Source: Pleurotus djamor (lineage: Eukaryota; Basidiomycota; Agaricomycetes; Agaricales; Pleurotaceae). Taken from it: a stretch of 64,000 nucleotides of DNA. The stretch spans positions 1 to 64,000 of the forward strand of contig JAPEVF010000076.1 in assembly GCA_029747585.1 (NCBI GenBank), read 5' to 3'. Positions 35,075-47,880 of the stretch are shown here, piece by piece. Each line of letters begins with the position of its first letter. Position 1 is the first letter of the stretch. A program made the translations under genes and the position numbers. Below the pieces are notes generated by a model that did no database searches, had not been told where the DNA came from, and worked only from the letters and a program-made list of their open reading frames with translations.

Positions 35075-38046
35075 CTAATCACTATTCCCGCACATACCCA
35101 GTGACGAAGCAAAAAGAGGTGGATCCAAGGGAAAGTCCAGACCCGTGGTGGGGGACGATGCTGTTAAATCAGCACTATACCGAGGATTGCTGAAAGAAGG
35201 ACGGTCAGAATCCACCTGGATTCACAGGAAACATACATACGATGGACTCTGACCAAAATCCGGGTTCGATATGGGTATATCTTCGCCGCCGCCGTCACGG
35301 TTGACTACGATGCTGATGCCCGCTGCTGGTATAAGACGGCCTTGGTCGCTTTCCGCGCGTGGTGACATCAAACAAAGACGGGTTTACTTGGCCAACAGAG
35401 GAAAAGTGAGCATTCACAATCATAGACGTTGAGGCACTTATAGTGGAGATGGAAAGAGAAGGAACCTCCATGGTCGGACGTTAGAGTAGCGAGGCAGTGC
35501 TCTATAATTTAGACGCCCGATTTAACAACATCCCTTTTACATCCGCCTCCTCGCCCTACTTGGTCAACTTGGAAAACAAATACAGAGCGGTACGACTTCA
35601 AAAATGAGATTCAAAATACAGATGCTATCCCGACTCGCTAGACCAGCTTAGATTTCCGTCCACCAAGGACTCGGAATACACTCGGTGGCCTTTTTGTCCC
35701 TTTCGGAGCAGATGATATGTTTGTCTGAGACAGCTTACGCCTTCCTGGCTGCTTGGATGCCCATCATAACAGCTTGAATTTCTGACTCCAACTTGAGGGC
35801 GATGCTCGACGCGCTTGTGGCACTTTGAAGTTGCGTATATCGAATGTCCCATCACAAACCACGCACAGAGACATGTATGCTGGTAAGTGATAGTTTCTGC
35901 TGGCGACATCGACAACAACACGCGGGAGCCTCGTGCTTATGACGGGGCTTAACAGCTTTCGGTCGGTACCAGTTCTAGCCGCTCCTGCTGCTTCCACGCC
36001 ACTGATAGTTACTTAGATAACCCAGAGACACCCTGTGACGCGTGATTTCAGGCAGTCCCGTCCGCCCTCGTCAGGTCCCCTCGAGTTTTCGCTGAGTTTT
36101 CGGCTTGAGGCATTGATAGGGGCCTCCTATATTGAAGATCTGACTTATGAGAATTGGTCATTTCGATGCGATTGCCATGAAACGCAGCTTGGAAACAGCT
36201 ACTCTCAGTCACCTCAATCTCCAAGATGGAAAGCAATTTATCTCGATCGCTAACTGCTACAATACCCCCTCCCATCTTACGAGAACTAAACAAGTTCTTC
36301 ATCAAATGAATCCACATGGCCATATTCAGGACCCAGGTTCCGTAACAAGTTGTGACTTTTCCAAGCATCGGTCCGATAACAATAGGACCCCATCACCACC
36401 CATGCTTTCGTAGCGTGGCATCGTAAACCAGGGACGCTCACCTGTTTCAGTCTCCTCAGTCGTTTTGATGCCTCCTTCCCGCCTTTGCGCCACGAAATGG
36501 ATTCGGTATGTGTTCCTTGTGCTTTCCTTACACTCTCCAATTGATGGTGGTACACAGGTCTGTCTCTGTCGTCAGACTGCATCATCCCTAACGTCACTGT
36601 TCAAATCTGGCGCGAGGGGCTCATACTCGAACTCAATCTCCTCGTTTTCAATCGAATTTCAACCAGCGTTGTTTTCTACTCCGGTAGAACGGCCACTCGC
36701 TGTCTGTCACGGTTGGAAGATTAAATTTGCTGTACTACGGTCTCTCTGATTACGCCGTATTCGACGCTGCGGTGTGTCTATGGTTGTCTTGGTGTTGCTT
36801 GTGTCTGGTCTTCAGCTGTGGAACCTGAAATTCTCCGTGCTAACATGAACATAATCACAAGTGCCATCCTCATCGACATCAACGAAACAGCACGAAAATG
36901 GGCCTTAATATCGATTTATTTTTTCCACCGACGTTCATTTCCTCTTCTCCACAGCGTGGCGTTCGTGATTCGGGGTTACCCCCAACTTATCGATGCGCTG
37001 CCCTGATAAGGTTTTTGCAGGTTTAGTCCTTCTTTGGTTTGTGTTGTTAATCTCGCGCGTTTACTCGGTGAATTTAATACGCTATCCAAAATTCAGCATT
37101 CATTTAGGTGTGTCGCACGATGGCAGCGGAAAGGCACCCAGCGCTTGGTGTCGATAACCGCTTGTCATATCTCCAGAAGAAAACAACGAGAATCGATTGG
37201 CCTATACCTCAAATTGTCCAAATATTCGCAGTCCCTTGTCAACAAACAGTCAACACTCAACTGCTCTGAGCATCTGTCCGCGTGGTCCCGCCATCTTTTC
37301 TTCTTTTCTCCTAGAGCTTCTTCCATCGACACAACCTAATCTCTGTCTTCGGTCTTCTTCTCAACCTTCTTGGCGGTTTCTAGTCTAGTTGTCACTTTCA
37401 TTCCATACCTATGTAACGAGCAGATTCTTGATTTTCGGTGTTATCATTCCGATCTCCTTCTGTTGATGTACATCCGTCAAGGTTCTCACTAAGAAGCTAT
37501 GTCATTGAAACACTTTGAACAGTACATCACGGTCAATGTGAATCAATACTGCTCGTGAATCTCTTCTGTTTTACTGATTGACATATGTCGAGCCGAGCAG
37601 TATACTTCTAGACCCGGGCTTGTCTATAGTTTGGTACAATGCTATTCTCCGTTCTAGTTATCATTTTCTGATCATGATCGCCGACGATCATATGTCTCGC
37701 GCGGTGGCGTCGGGAAATCGGATCGAACGAGGAAGTAGCTTGTGGACATACAGAGCAGTACTTGAAGATAGGTACACACAGCTAAAGTGGAGTAACAAGT
37801 TGGCGTAAGGTCCGTGTTCGTTGGATGACAAGTAACAGAAGAGAGAAAAAACTATAGCTACAGCTGGAAAGATAAAAATGTCCTTGGGGTTGGATGGGAC
37901 AGACGTGTGAGGGAAGATGCAGAGGTATAACAACAGAGATTGTACGTGCTGCCATTTTACAAGTTGAAAGATGGACAATGGAAGAAGAAAAATGCCGTGT
38001 GGTCATGATGGAGGTATATTTATCCTACGCAGCGATCGACGAAGGC
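35075..38046. other. Gene-poor interval of 3 kb
   Basis: A minus-strand frame at 35997-35764 has protein-like composition but no certain domain and is followed by stops. From 36000 to 37400 the plus strand is pyrimidine-rich with one intron-like GT-AG pair near 36508-36560; no coherent protein results. I see no supported gene. Confidence 0.4.
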
Positions 38047-39191
38047 TTATTTGTTTTTCGACGACCGTACCTTAGCGCAGGTCTCTCTATGACGCGACAA
38101 CGCGTCCGGTCTTGCGAACGCCTTGCTGCAAAGCGAGCAGTTGTACGGTCGTTCAGTAGCATGAGCGCCACTAGTTTTCAGATGACGAGCCAGGTCCGCG
38201 TTTCTAGTGAACGTAACATCACAATCCTGGCATGTATACGGACCACGGCGATAGGGCTTGTTAACATCTGATCTTGCTTTCCTCCGCCTTGCTGGCGGTT
38301 CGTCTGTTCCATTATCAGCACGACCTGGTCGCGTGGATGGTCTTCGTGAAGGTATTGACGGGCTTGGTAGATTGAGTTCGTTATCGCCCTGTGAACCTGT
38401 GCGTGTGGCGAGGAGGGAGGAAATGTTGTAATCAATTGATGGCCTAGGGCGGGCGGAACGGCGCAGAGGAGGAGGGGGTACTGAAGACATTAGGCTCTCC
38501 CTTCTGAACGGATGTAACCGTGGTAAGGCGGGGATCGGCGTAGCGACTTGTCTGCGCCTGCCAGCCTGGTATAAACTGGATGGTCCAGGGACACCGATCG
38601 CAGGAGGTGCTAGTGAGGGAACGCTCAAAGGACTGGAAAAGCGAACGGCTGTTTGGTGTCGAAGGTGCTGTGGTTGATTGAGAGGCTGAGGTAATCGAAA
38701 TTCCGAAGAAGCAGACGATCGTTCAGAAGGATTATGATACTGATCATGCAAGTTCGCTTGGCCGTACATGAATTCACGTATGATGGTGTCGTAGTCGGCA
38801 TGGGGTGGAAGAACGGGTAATCCGTTTCCCTGGTCAGCTGCTTGAGCACAGAATATTGCTTGAAAGGCATCTGTGGAGGGAGTAACGGTGAAATAATCGT
38901 GATGTGATATCTCAGCGTGAGTACGAGGCGTTGAGACGAGACTGGGGTAGTTTGATGGGGCAGGGGTGCTCGATAGCTGGCGGGGATCAACCGTCAAGGG
39001 TGTGTCGATATTTGAGGGGCTGTTTCGGCTCGATGGTATCATCGTCGGATATTCAGGTGTCAAGCGAGAGTTACTACGTACGGAGTGTGGTTAGTTCAGA
39101 GAGGCGAAATTAAAGGCGCTGATGGCGGCACCCACCTTTTAACATGGCCCGACTGGCTATCGCCATCGCACATAATTGAGAGGACAGTCAT
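38047..39191 (-). CDS. Two-finger C2H2 protein, gene 7 of the cluster (different subtype)
   Basis: Exon 1 is 39191-39136 and exon 2 is 39073-38047, giving 360 residues. The start at 39191 (MTVLSIMCDG) lies about 46 nt below a minus-strand TTTTATAAC. The N-terminal 260 residues are Ser/Pro-rich, with a basic stretch before the fingers (RRRKARSD). Finger 1 is YTCQDCDVTFTRNADLARH with H-X6-H. Finger 2 is YNCSLCSKAFARPDALSRH, ending in Cys (C2HC). The linker (ATERPYN) is close to the classical TGEKP linker. Unlike the other six genes it lacks the TAKHN core and has no intron in the fingers. It is therefore probably an older, separate C2H2 regulator that happens to flank the expanded group. Confidence 0.85.
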
Positions 39192-41662
39192 AACTTGAGG
39201 TATACGAGGGGGAAAGAGGCGTCGAGAAAGACATCGTTATAAAAGACAAGCTCATTTTTGTGTGCGCTCCATACTGATACACGACGCCTTGATACGCTTT
39301 TAGGGCTAAGGGATACGGGGGAGTATTGTGGGCTGTCTGTGGGCGTCAGCATACTGATATGACCTGGTTGTCGGCGCCTGTAGGCGGAGAGTGCCATAGA
39401 CAGGGTCTGCCGCTGAGTCCTTTGGCATCGGTGGCCAGCTATTTAGCAGAAGGAAATATCGGTTGGACAAGCCGCTTCGCATGCTACATCGCATGGACCG
39501 AGGAAAACATCCCGAATCCCGCCACAGAAAGGAATGCAATCGATCCCGCCGCCTGACGCCGCAGAGACCCATCCACCAAAACGTCGGCATTGCGATGCGG
39601 GAATTTCCAAGGAAATCCTGAGAAAATAGAGAACAAAAGGAGCGCCTATCGTTGGCTACAAAAATCAGCTGCTAGGAGAACAAGAAAGATATACGGTACC
39701 TTACCTCAAATAGCGTCGTGAGCCTCATGCCACGGAGTAGACATTCTGCAGGGTCATCACGTAAGAACAATGTTATATTGTTCTTCGATTTCGATTGTGG
39801 GCGCAGTGCAAGGCCCAGGGTAGGAGACGACAGTGCTAGGACTTTTCAAGCAAAATGGACGGGAACAAGACGGGAAGTTTCCGAAGGTGTTTGAATGGTA
39901 GAGGGTACGGTGATGCTAATGACCAACTATTAGACATTCAATTATCAGCGAAATAACACCCTAAGACTGAGGTTTCTGCTTACAACTTGCGCGGACGGAT
40001 TTGAACTTTCGAACGTCAACGTTCAACGAAGGTTTGAGTACGGGGTACCGAGCCGACTGTGCCGGATGTGTGTTTACGCATGAAGGTCCGTATTTGGTCC
40101 GACATTTGATGTCACAGCTCCTATATAGTAACAGGGGTGAAAGCGGCGATGTTGTCTTCTTGTACTCGGTACTAGGCAGTACTGTTGCTCTTAAACTTGG
40201 AAGGTTAGAACTTGGCTTGAAGTTCCAGCGCGTGCTAGGTTAGCTTAGGAAGGCATGAAGTGACAAGGAGTCAACTAGTCAGTGCTAGCATCTCCCTGTT
40301 GGCAATTGCTTTCAGACCGTGGTTACATATGTAAAGCATAAACGGAAAGTGAGTTCCTTTTGAGACCATATCAATCTCATCAAGTAGAGTAAGCTCACGA
40401 GAGTCGGCGACTCACGACTATCAACAAAGGCAAGGGAAGAAAATCAATGTACTCGCGTTGTTGTTTCCTTCTTTGCTGAAAATGTGTGGTAGTTGAGCGA
40501 AGTGTACTTTGCATGATCTAGTGAGCCCATGCGTGCCAGAGGAGGCGCAAGGCGCGACCATTTTTGACCTTCGCACACAACAGCGAGATTGGCGTAGTCA
40601 GCAATATCAGTGAGAGACAGTACTCGGCCAATATATGTTCTGGGACACAGATCGTGGCGTGAGTCGAGGCGGAATGAACATAAAATATAAAAATTTGAAG
40701 CTCGTTTGCTCCGTCCTTCTCATCCATGTGGCCCGGTCCGTAGCATTCTCCCCGAGCCTTTGTATAACGACTCCGGGGTCAAACTTCACCCACCCATCCC
40801 AACCTAAGCCATCACATCACAGCTCGCTCAACATCATAGTCTCGATGTGTCCCTTTCGTTAGCAGCATATCCAGGTGACGTATCTGTCTACCCACCATTG
40901 TGAACGGCCCTCCCCGCCCTGTCCTCTTTCGAGTACTCGGATTTCAGGGCGATACCATCGGTTGAGGCTTGAAGCTTGAAAGCTTGAGCCACCGAAGCCC
41001 TCAGGATTTACTGTAAGCTGGGATGATATAACTAGGGGAGTGTCAGTGAAAGGTGGGGTTTTCGCCACCCGAGGGCGTCGTCCTCTTACTCTTGTGTCGG
41101 CGACACTTTCAATGATCCAAAGGAATGTAGCTATATCCAATGCCAATATATTCAATATATTCTTTAAGCAGATCAAAGTTGACTCGTCCTTTCAGCCTTC
41201 TAGACCGATTCATCATTACTGTCTCCTGTTACTCCCTAATTCTCCCTAATAAACACTTTGCAGAACATCGCTTCACTTTCCTGACTTTTCCGATGTCGCG
41301 GACATGCTGGATCTTACCTTTCAATGAACTCTCCATATAGCACACTCAATGCTTGAGGAGCTTCCGGTAAGCATGAATTTGACTTCGTTCCCGAGTTGAT
41401 GGCAATGCCATCGTCAGTACTTCGATGGTTGCAATTTTCCGACAAACAAGGGTGCTCTGATGTCTACAAAAGGTGGACCATATGGATGCCTTGGTCGCAC
41501 CATCGAGTTTCGTGTTTGTCGGACACGGATGTCAGTTCGCCAACGGTTCCCGCCAACCCGTGGGTGAGTCACGTGGCTCGGTGCCAGAGTCTGGCAGTGC
41601 ACGGTGAGCCACTCCAACCTTGACACCGAACGACCATCATCTCTTCCTCGACGCCTTGAACG
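39192..41662. other. Gene-poor interval of 2.5 kb
   Basis: There is no supported gene. A minus-strand frame at 41176-40859 (105 codons) is the longest candidate and shows no domain. The stretch at 39720-40500 is AT-rich and empty. Confidence 0.4.
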
Positions 41663-43668
41663 ATGGCCATGGGCTTGCCTTTGCTGTCGTCGACGACGCC
41701 GACCGCGCTCGCTGTAGCGCCGGTTCACATCGGTCATGTGTGAGTACCACTGCTGGCTCTTTGCGAAGTTACGGCTGACTGGTAGTCATCGCATCTCCAG
41801 CCAGCTGCGGGATCTTATCATCTGCCCCCGCGAATCAGGCGTAGTCAATTACGTGCAGCAGCAGGCCATCGTCGAGCACAATCTCAGGGCCCCAGATACC
41901 GTGCGTTGCGTCGTCGTGGCAGCCATGCGGAATTTGTGCGATTCTAATCAAGACTTTAGCCCCCACGCATCGTATCTAATTTATCTTTTACTCCCAACAC
42001 AATATCTTCCCTCCCACTCCAAGATGGGGATTCTACGCTCATTGCTGCTGGCGGTCAGGAGGCCGAAATCCATATATCCGTGCACCGCAAGAAGAGACCA
42101 ATATGGCAGTATGAGAACCCGCTCTCGGGCTCCATAAATAACTCTGTACTCCTAACGTCTCTCAGCCTGTCGCGATCAAACGAATCCAGTGTCGAGCCCA
42201 GAGCTGGTATCAGCAACAATGATTGTTCGGTCAGGTTCTATGATCTCCCCATCCGGGGGCACAGCCAACCGAAAGAGCTGAAGGAGGCTGGACTTCTGCG
42301 CTTGACTGTCCCCGTGAATCATTGTGAGTGCTTGTATCCATTCTTCCTATTCCTGGTGCTGAAATTGGCCTTCTAGCATCAATATCTCCCGATGGTAGAA
42401 CATTACTCTCGGTTGGCGACTCTCCCAAAGTTTACCTCCACCACATCACCGGAGGTGCTCGGATAACATTTGCACCCATCCACACGCTCACTCTGCCTCC
42501 ACCCGATTCTTACCCACTGAACTATTCTTCCTCTCTTGCGGCTTCCTTTTCAACCGCGTTTTCGGCAGACGGGTCCAAATTTGCTGTGGCATCACAAGAA
42601 GGGCTAGTAGCTGTCTGGGATGTTCGCAGCTCGAAGCCTTTGAAGGTCTTTCAGACGGACAAGTCTAGAATGCCTCCATCCACCGGCAACGGCGCCGCCT
42701 CGGGATGGCTGTCTGATGACCCGTGGGACTGGACGCGTGGTCATTCGAAGGCGCCTGGGTGGAGTGTGCGAAGCGTTAAGTTCGGTTGTGGCGGACATGG
42801 ACTCGGCAAGGAGCTCATGGTTTTTACCGAGCATACTTCTCTTGTCCACGTCGTCGATGCGCGGACATTCGAAGCTGAGGAGGTCATCCAAATGCCCGCT
42901 CCTCGCTCCGCCTCGATTCCTACGCCCATGCCGCGACCTGTAACACCTGTTCATGTTCCTAGAAGTCGATCTCCCGCTCCGTTACCCCGGCCTCCAATGA
43001 TTGTTCTTGCCCTCGAGGATACATTTCGCATTTCCTCGTCTCCTCAGAATCCGAATGATTCGAATAGACACTGGGATGGTAGGTCGGCTGAAAGCAGCGG
43101 TCATCACGACGATGACGTTGTTGTCATTCCGCCTTTGGGTGATCGTGAAATGGAACACGATGTTCAGGCTCTCCTCGGCCAACATGGTATACGCGCTCGC
43201 CAGTTCTCTGACGATGTTGAACCTGAGATGACAACATCATACGCGCCTTATCGCGGCCGTACTGATGAAGACATGGAAGTCGACGAGCTTGAGTCTGATT
43301 GCTTATCGTCCCACACACCGTCCCGGTCTTCTTCGCCATCGCCGTCCACACACATACCCACTCAGGCATCACCTGCCCGGCACACACTTTCTCCCCCTCA
43401 GAACTCAGGCACGCCAGCACGGCGTCCACGTCATCGTCTTCATACCCACCAGCAGACTCAATCTGATTATCAACGAGGCAATCGCAGTCGTACTCCGAAT
43501 CCTTATGAATTGTTTGAGCATGAAGATCGCGATTATGGGTTAGATCTGGCTGGAATCTGTTTCGACCCTAGTGGCGAACACTTCTATGTCGCAAGCTCTA
43601 ACGGGGTTGCCGAATGGAGCGTACGCGGGGCTGAGAAACGATGGTGGGTCGACAAGAACTGGATATAA
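41663..43668 (+). CDS. WD40-type protein with DUF2415-like motif
   Basis: Four exons: 41663-41739, 41786-41900, 41960-42323 and 42377-43668. They give 615 residues, all phases consistent. Early blocks are QLRDLIICPRESGVVNYVQQ and LIAAGGQEAEIHISVH. WD-like strands follow: CSVRFYDLP, SSISPDGRTLLSVGD and FAVASQEGLVAVWDVR. A conserved segment (LMVFTEHTSLVHVVDART) matches what I recall of the fungal DUF2415 motif. After a 180-residue acidic, Ser/Pro-rich insertion a final blade appears (LAGICFDPSGEHFYVASSNG). The cellular role of this fungal family is not established; a beta-propeller scaffold is the most reasonable inference. The upstream three exons are invisible as a single open frame but join cleanly. 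Confidence 0.83.
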
Positions 43669-46600
43669 TTGCCTCAGTACGCAGTTCTCAAACTTAATCC
43701 ATCTGCTCTCTCGTTTGTAGATACCTGTGCTACCCACCTTCTTCTGATTCTCTTCATGCAACGCCTCGCGTCCTTCTTGTTTGTATAACTCTTCTTATTA
43801 TTCCTATCCACGGCGCTTGTACTCTCTTGGCATCTTTCATTTCTGGTATCCATAATGCTGTACTCATACGGACTCTGTACGAACATGTTGTATTACGTAC
43901 GTATGTAACATATGCATATGCATTTTTGGAGTCTTCCTCCCAATCTCTGGCTTCGTGACCCCGCGTCTAACTCCGCGACCAGCCGTCACTTGACGTGAGA
44001 CCAGAGGATGTAGATAGTGGTTGAAGATTTCATAGCCTTTTGCAGGATGAACCGATTAGCAGAAGGCTTCTGCGATTGCGATTGCCTGGAAAGGAAAGAA
44101 GTATTCGAGGATTAGCCCCCAGCCGACATTTGGTCGATATCCTCGGATTGAGTTTGTGCCTTTGTAAGACCTTAGACGGAACCCCGACGGCATAAATTCA
44201 ATGCCAAAGCAGATGTGGGGGCGTGTCTTGGCCATAGCTACCAACCGTTGACCAACCGTCAAAAGCCATGTACAAGGGTGGAAGACAAAGGAAAGGTATA
44301 TCTAGTAGTTCCCCTCGTCACCTGGACGGTCCCATAGATTATGCCAGCTGTCCATGGTGATACGAAAGACAGGGACGATGGTGTGAACAATGGGACCAGT
44401 TTGGGGTAAGTAAATAGATACTGGTCGAGACAGCAGGTATACATGTCGCTTCCACNTTCGTGCCGATGAGTGNAAAAAAAATATGAACGTGCGGTCATCG
44501 TGTGGGGAAATACAAACCGTCAATCAAGAAGCTTGTCCGGCATCACTCTGCGTATGAGGGAAGAAGCAGAGCAAAGCGAAGATGTGGGTATGGGGAAAAT
44601 ACACGGGACCAAGGCTAATAGTCTGAAGTGGGATTCTCTCGTCGTGCCTAGATATTCCGCCACCCGGTCACATTAGTAGGTGCAATATTTCCGACATAGA
44701 ATCGGGGGACGAGACCTTGGTTTGGAGTGACTCTTGCCCTTAGGAGGAACGAGCGATCAGAAGGAGTTCGCTGGAGACGTCAAGCTAAAGATGACAACGT
44801 CAAGTCAAACCGATGTCGCAATAAAGGGAACACTTACTCGGAATAGTGTCGTTACAAATTAGTATGACCATGTACCTGTGACGTCTGACACCAAGTCATT
44901 AGAAGGACAATGCCATCCTTGTACGCTCAGCTGCGTGCTCCTCTCGGGTCGACTAGCAAAGATGAAACTAATGACCATGAAGAGGTGCGAGGCAGTGGGC
45001 GACAAGAATGGCATAATGCCTCTCATGTAGGTGTAGGTCGACCAGGGACAGGGTCACGCTGTGCGGCAGAACCGATAGAAGCCGCAGGCTCCCAGGAAGT
45101 CCAAGGAGAACTTTAGGCGAAGAGAATTCGAATAGAGGAATCCCAGAACCATCTGATGATGTCGGAGAAGAAGTGGCATCGCCGTTGGGATGAGAAACAT
45201 CCCCCAACGAGTTCACCATAGATGTTCTCCAGGGGAGTCGTTGGAGGGGGGAAGAGGGGGAAAGGAAGAATGAATGTTGAGGTATCTGGCGCGGTACCCT
45301 TTTTATACGTTCAAATGCGGTCGAATCCCTTGATTGGGCCCTTTGGGCGAGGTGTGAACCTTTCGCCGTAACAAAACAATGGCAGCAATATCGTTATCAC
45401 TTCGGTGAGGGAGTTTTTGCACCAAATCTCGATGCCGGCGCTACTGCACGGAGCTTGATGGGTAGAACCTTTGAGCGTGGTTGTTACCACATATACGTTT
45501 CCATTAATGATATCATGTCAGCCTTCTGTAGGCCGGTTTATGCTGATCGGAAATATGATGTTTATTCGAGAAAGACTTATGAGGTTGGTAGTGAGAGTTC
45601 GATTCCAGATAGAGTAGCAGGTTTATTTGTAATTCGAACTCTGTCGGACATGCGAGTGGGCATTTAAACCGGTTTGCGTCGTTTTATTAACCTCAGAATA
45701 CCTATAAAGAGGTGGGTATGTTAGAAGGAGACAAAGACCATGTCAAAGCACAAACCTCATTGTCTCCTTATCGGTCGGGCTGTCGACACCAACCGGAAGT
45801 CACGGCGAACTCGTGCAAGGCGACTAAGCCCTGACATATCGCGGCTACGTCTGACTGTGCTTTGACAACGAGGAGCGAGTTCGAAGTGGGTTAGGACGGT
45901 CACATGGAAGGGGCTGTGAGTATGGGTATGTAAAGGGTCTACCAGGACTCGCCTTTGACGAACTGCGCGGCCGACCTCAATCAGCACCTGTCTGGGACAT
46001 AAACACCGCCAACAGGATACGACATTCGATGTATCAATATCACCGGTCATGGGACAGGGAAAATGAGGTGCCAATCACGAAAGAAATCATCGATTTGCCG
46101 TTTGATATGGTAATGTCGGCCTCAATCAATCCGCCATAGCTAAAGCTCGATGCGATATCCCCCTGGAAAAACGGCGAGCCGCGAATATTTGTTCTGTGAG
46201 TTTGGTGGGATAATCACCCAGCACAGGCTATTGGGAAGTTCACCGTTTTCCCCATCAGGAGAGGATATCCTTGAAAACAGCCCTCATACTGTTTGGGGGT
46301 CTCTGAGACGAGAAAACAGAGGTCTATCGTCCGGGTTGGAAATTGAATACTGGACGCTGATAAGGAATTTGAGCGTTTGGCACGACTTGGACGTGGGTTG
46401 ATCAAGGGGGCGCCTTTCAACGTGAGACCCCACGCTCCATCGCATGAGCCCAGCTACATAGGGACTGTTGGGATAAAGTGCTGAGCGAGTGAACCCAGGC
46501 ACGATAGACTCAGCGTCATGCATGATGCTGCAGGTCCTAAAACAAAAGGAGAAGTTAAGAAGAGGGCGCTGAGGTAAAAGGACGGCATTACGCGTTGAGC

Positions 46601-47880
46601 TGCACCGATACAACTGGACGAGTGAAGGAGCAAGTGACATTGGGTGTCATTTCCGGGGTGTCAACCATACCCTCTACACACGATGGTCGTTCAATACCTT
46701 GAAATTGAGTAATGGGATCATCTTCAGGTAACGATTCCACCTGAGAAATGGCCATCATATTATCAAGACTCCGGCAAGCAAGGGAGATTCTTACGCTCGA
46801 AATAATCCAGGAAATTGGCTCGTGGAAAAAAACGTCCGTGTCGTTACTACGGAGAAAAGACACGGGTGATGAAAACGTTTTGAGAGTCAAGACCCGTGAG
46901 TCTATGATATCTATTCCATTTGACAGGCGGTAGTGGAAGTTTGACCCGATCTGTGAGATGCGCCAATGTGAGATATTCTCAGAGACTTTGGTTGAAAATT
47001 CGAATGAGCTAGCCAATGGTCGTCACTAGAGTAGAGGTATCAATTCAACAAGAATTGGAATTGTTGAACCGTGAACAACTTAGCTATGTGCAATTGAGAT
47101 TTGGGATGGTAAGGGTACATGGTCCAGTCTGGAAGCCGATCAACTAGCCATGTCCTTGAGCAGGGCTTGGCAAGCCGTTTTGAGACATGCAGTCTCTTGG
47201 GATGCGCAAGTGAGCTGAGGAATGGGATCGAACTGTTTCCTAGAAGGAAATCAAAGGTGCTAAACGCATCACGGTTCGTGTAGCTCGAATACTATTTTCC
47301 GAATGGAGAATGTCGTTATCCGGTCAAGTCCCCCGTTCAATCTGAGCTGGAAAGTGATGGGAACGTTCGATGCAGCGCCTGGCTCGAACCAGCCCTGATA
47401 TCTTTGGGATGGAGAATAGTAACCACGCCTCACAGCATGCCTCAGGGTACGTGACAGGGCTTCGGTCCATTTCAACGTATTTTGGAAGTAAGTGGGGCCA
47501 ATTAGATGTTTCGTTCTTCTCCTTAATTACGGCAGTATTCTTGGATACAGAACGCCAATGCAGGTCACAAGCCTCCAAAGCAAAAGGTGGACTGGGGGAA
47601 GATTTGCTTTGGAGACTTTGGGGACAGCAAAGGCGCTCAAAGCCTTGGAGAAGAGCAAAGAGATTTTACTGGGGTAAGCCGTCGCTGGTGAGCTCTGTGA
47701 AATTGATGGATTGGTGGCCGACTGCCAAGTTATCAGAAATTTGAACCAGAAGTTGAACTTCGTGGGTGACCGGAACGATCCTGCTCTTGTTTACATCGAA
47801 AGGCGCAGCCAAATAACGCGACGGCCACGCGCCCAAACTTTTGGCGCCGTCTTGGCGCCGTCCCTTGATCCCTTCCAGCC
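43669..47880. other. Gene-poor 4.2 kb with decayed-looking minus-strand pieces
   Basis: Several minus-strand frames look more protein-like than chance but give no clean model. At 45219-44968 there is a start (MVNSLGDVSH) followed by a frame change. The pieces at 44498-44259 and 44262-44056 sit next to two Ns (44456, 44473). The 47016-46588 and 47475-47269 frames have regular alternating hydrophobic patterns, and one candidate joining stretch has an in-frame stop near 47140. These could be one or two degenerate genes. I do not assign functions. Confidence 0.35.
46588..47016 (-). pseudogene. Unrecognised beta-rich ORF, possibly a fragment of a broken gene
   Basis: It has 142 codons with alternating hydrophobic/polar strands (ISHWRISQIGSNFHYRLS, VRISLACRSLDN). 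A related-looking frame lies upstream at 47475-47269 (ITFQLRLNGGLDRITTFSIR). The stretch between them reads well for about 45 codons but contains a stop. A beta-sandwich (arrestin-like) protein is one possibility, held at low confidence. Transcript data would be needed to tell a real multi-exon gene from a relic. Confidence 0.3.

Noticed and set aside
35764..35997. Minus-strand frame with a faint RNase H-like helix in another frame
   Set aside because: No catalytic residues, multiple stops and no adjoining reverse transcriptase; similarity too weak to name.
45575..45620. tRNA-like B-box (AGTTCGATTCC)
   Set aside because: No matching A box, acceptor stem or cloverleaf could be found around it.
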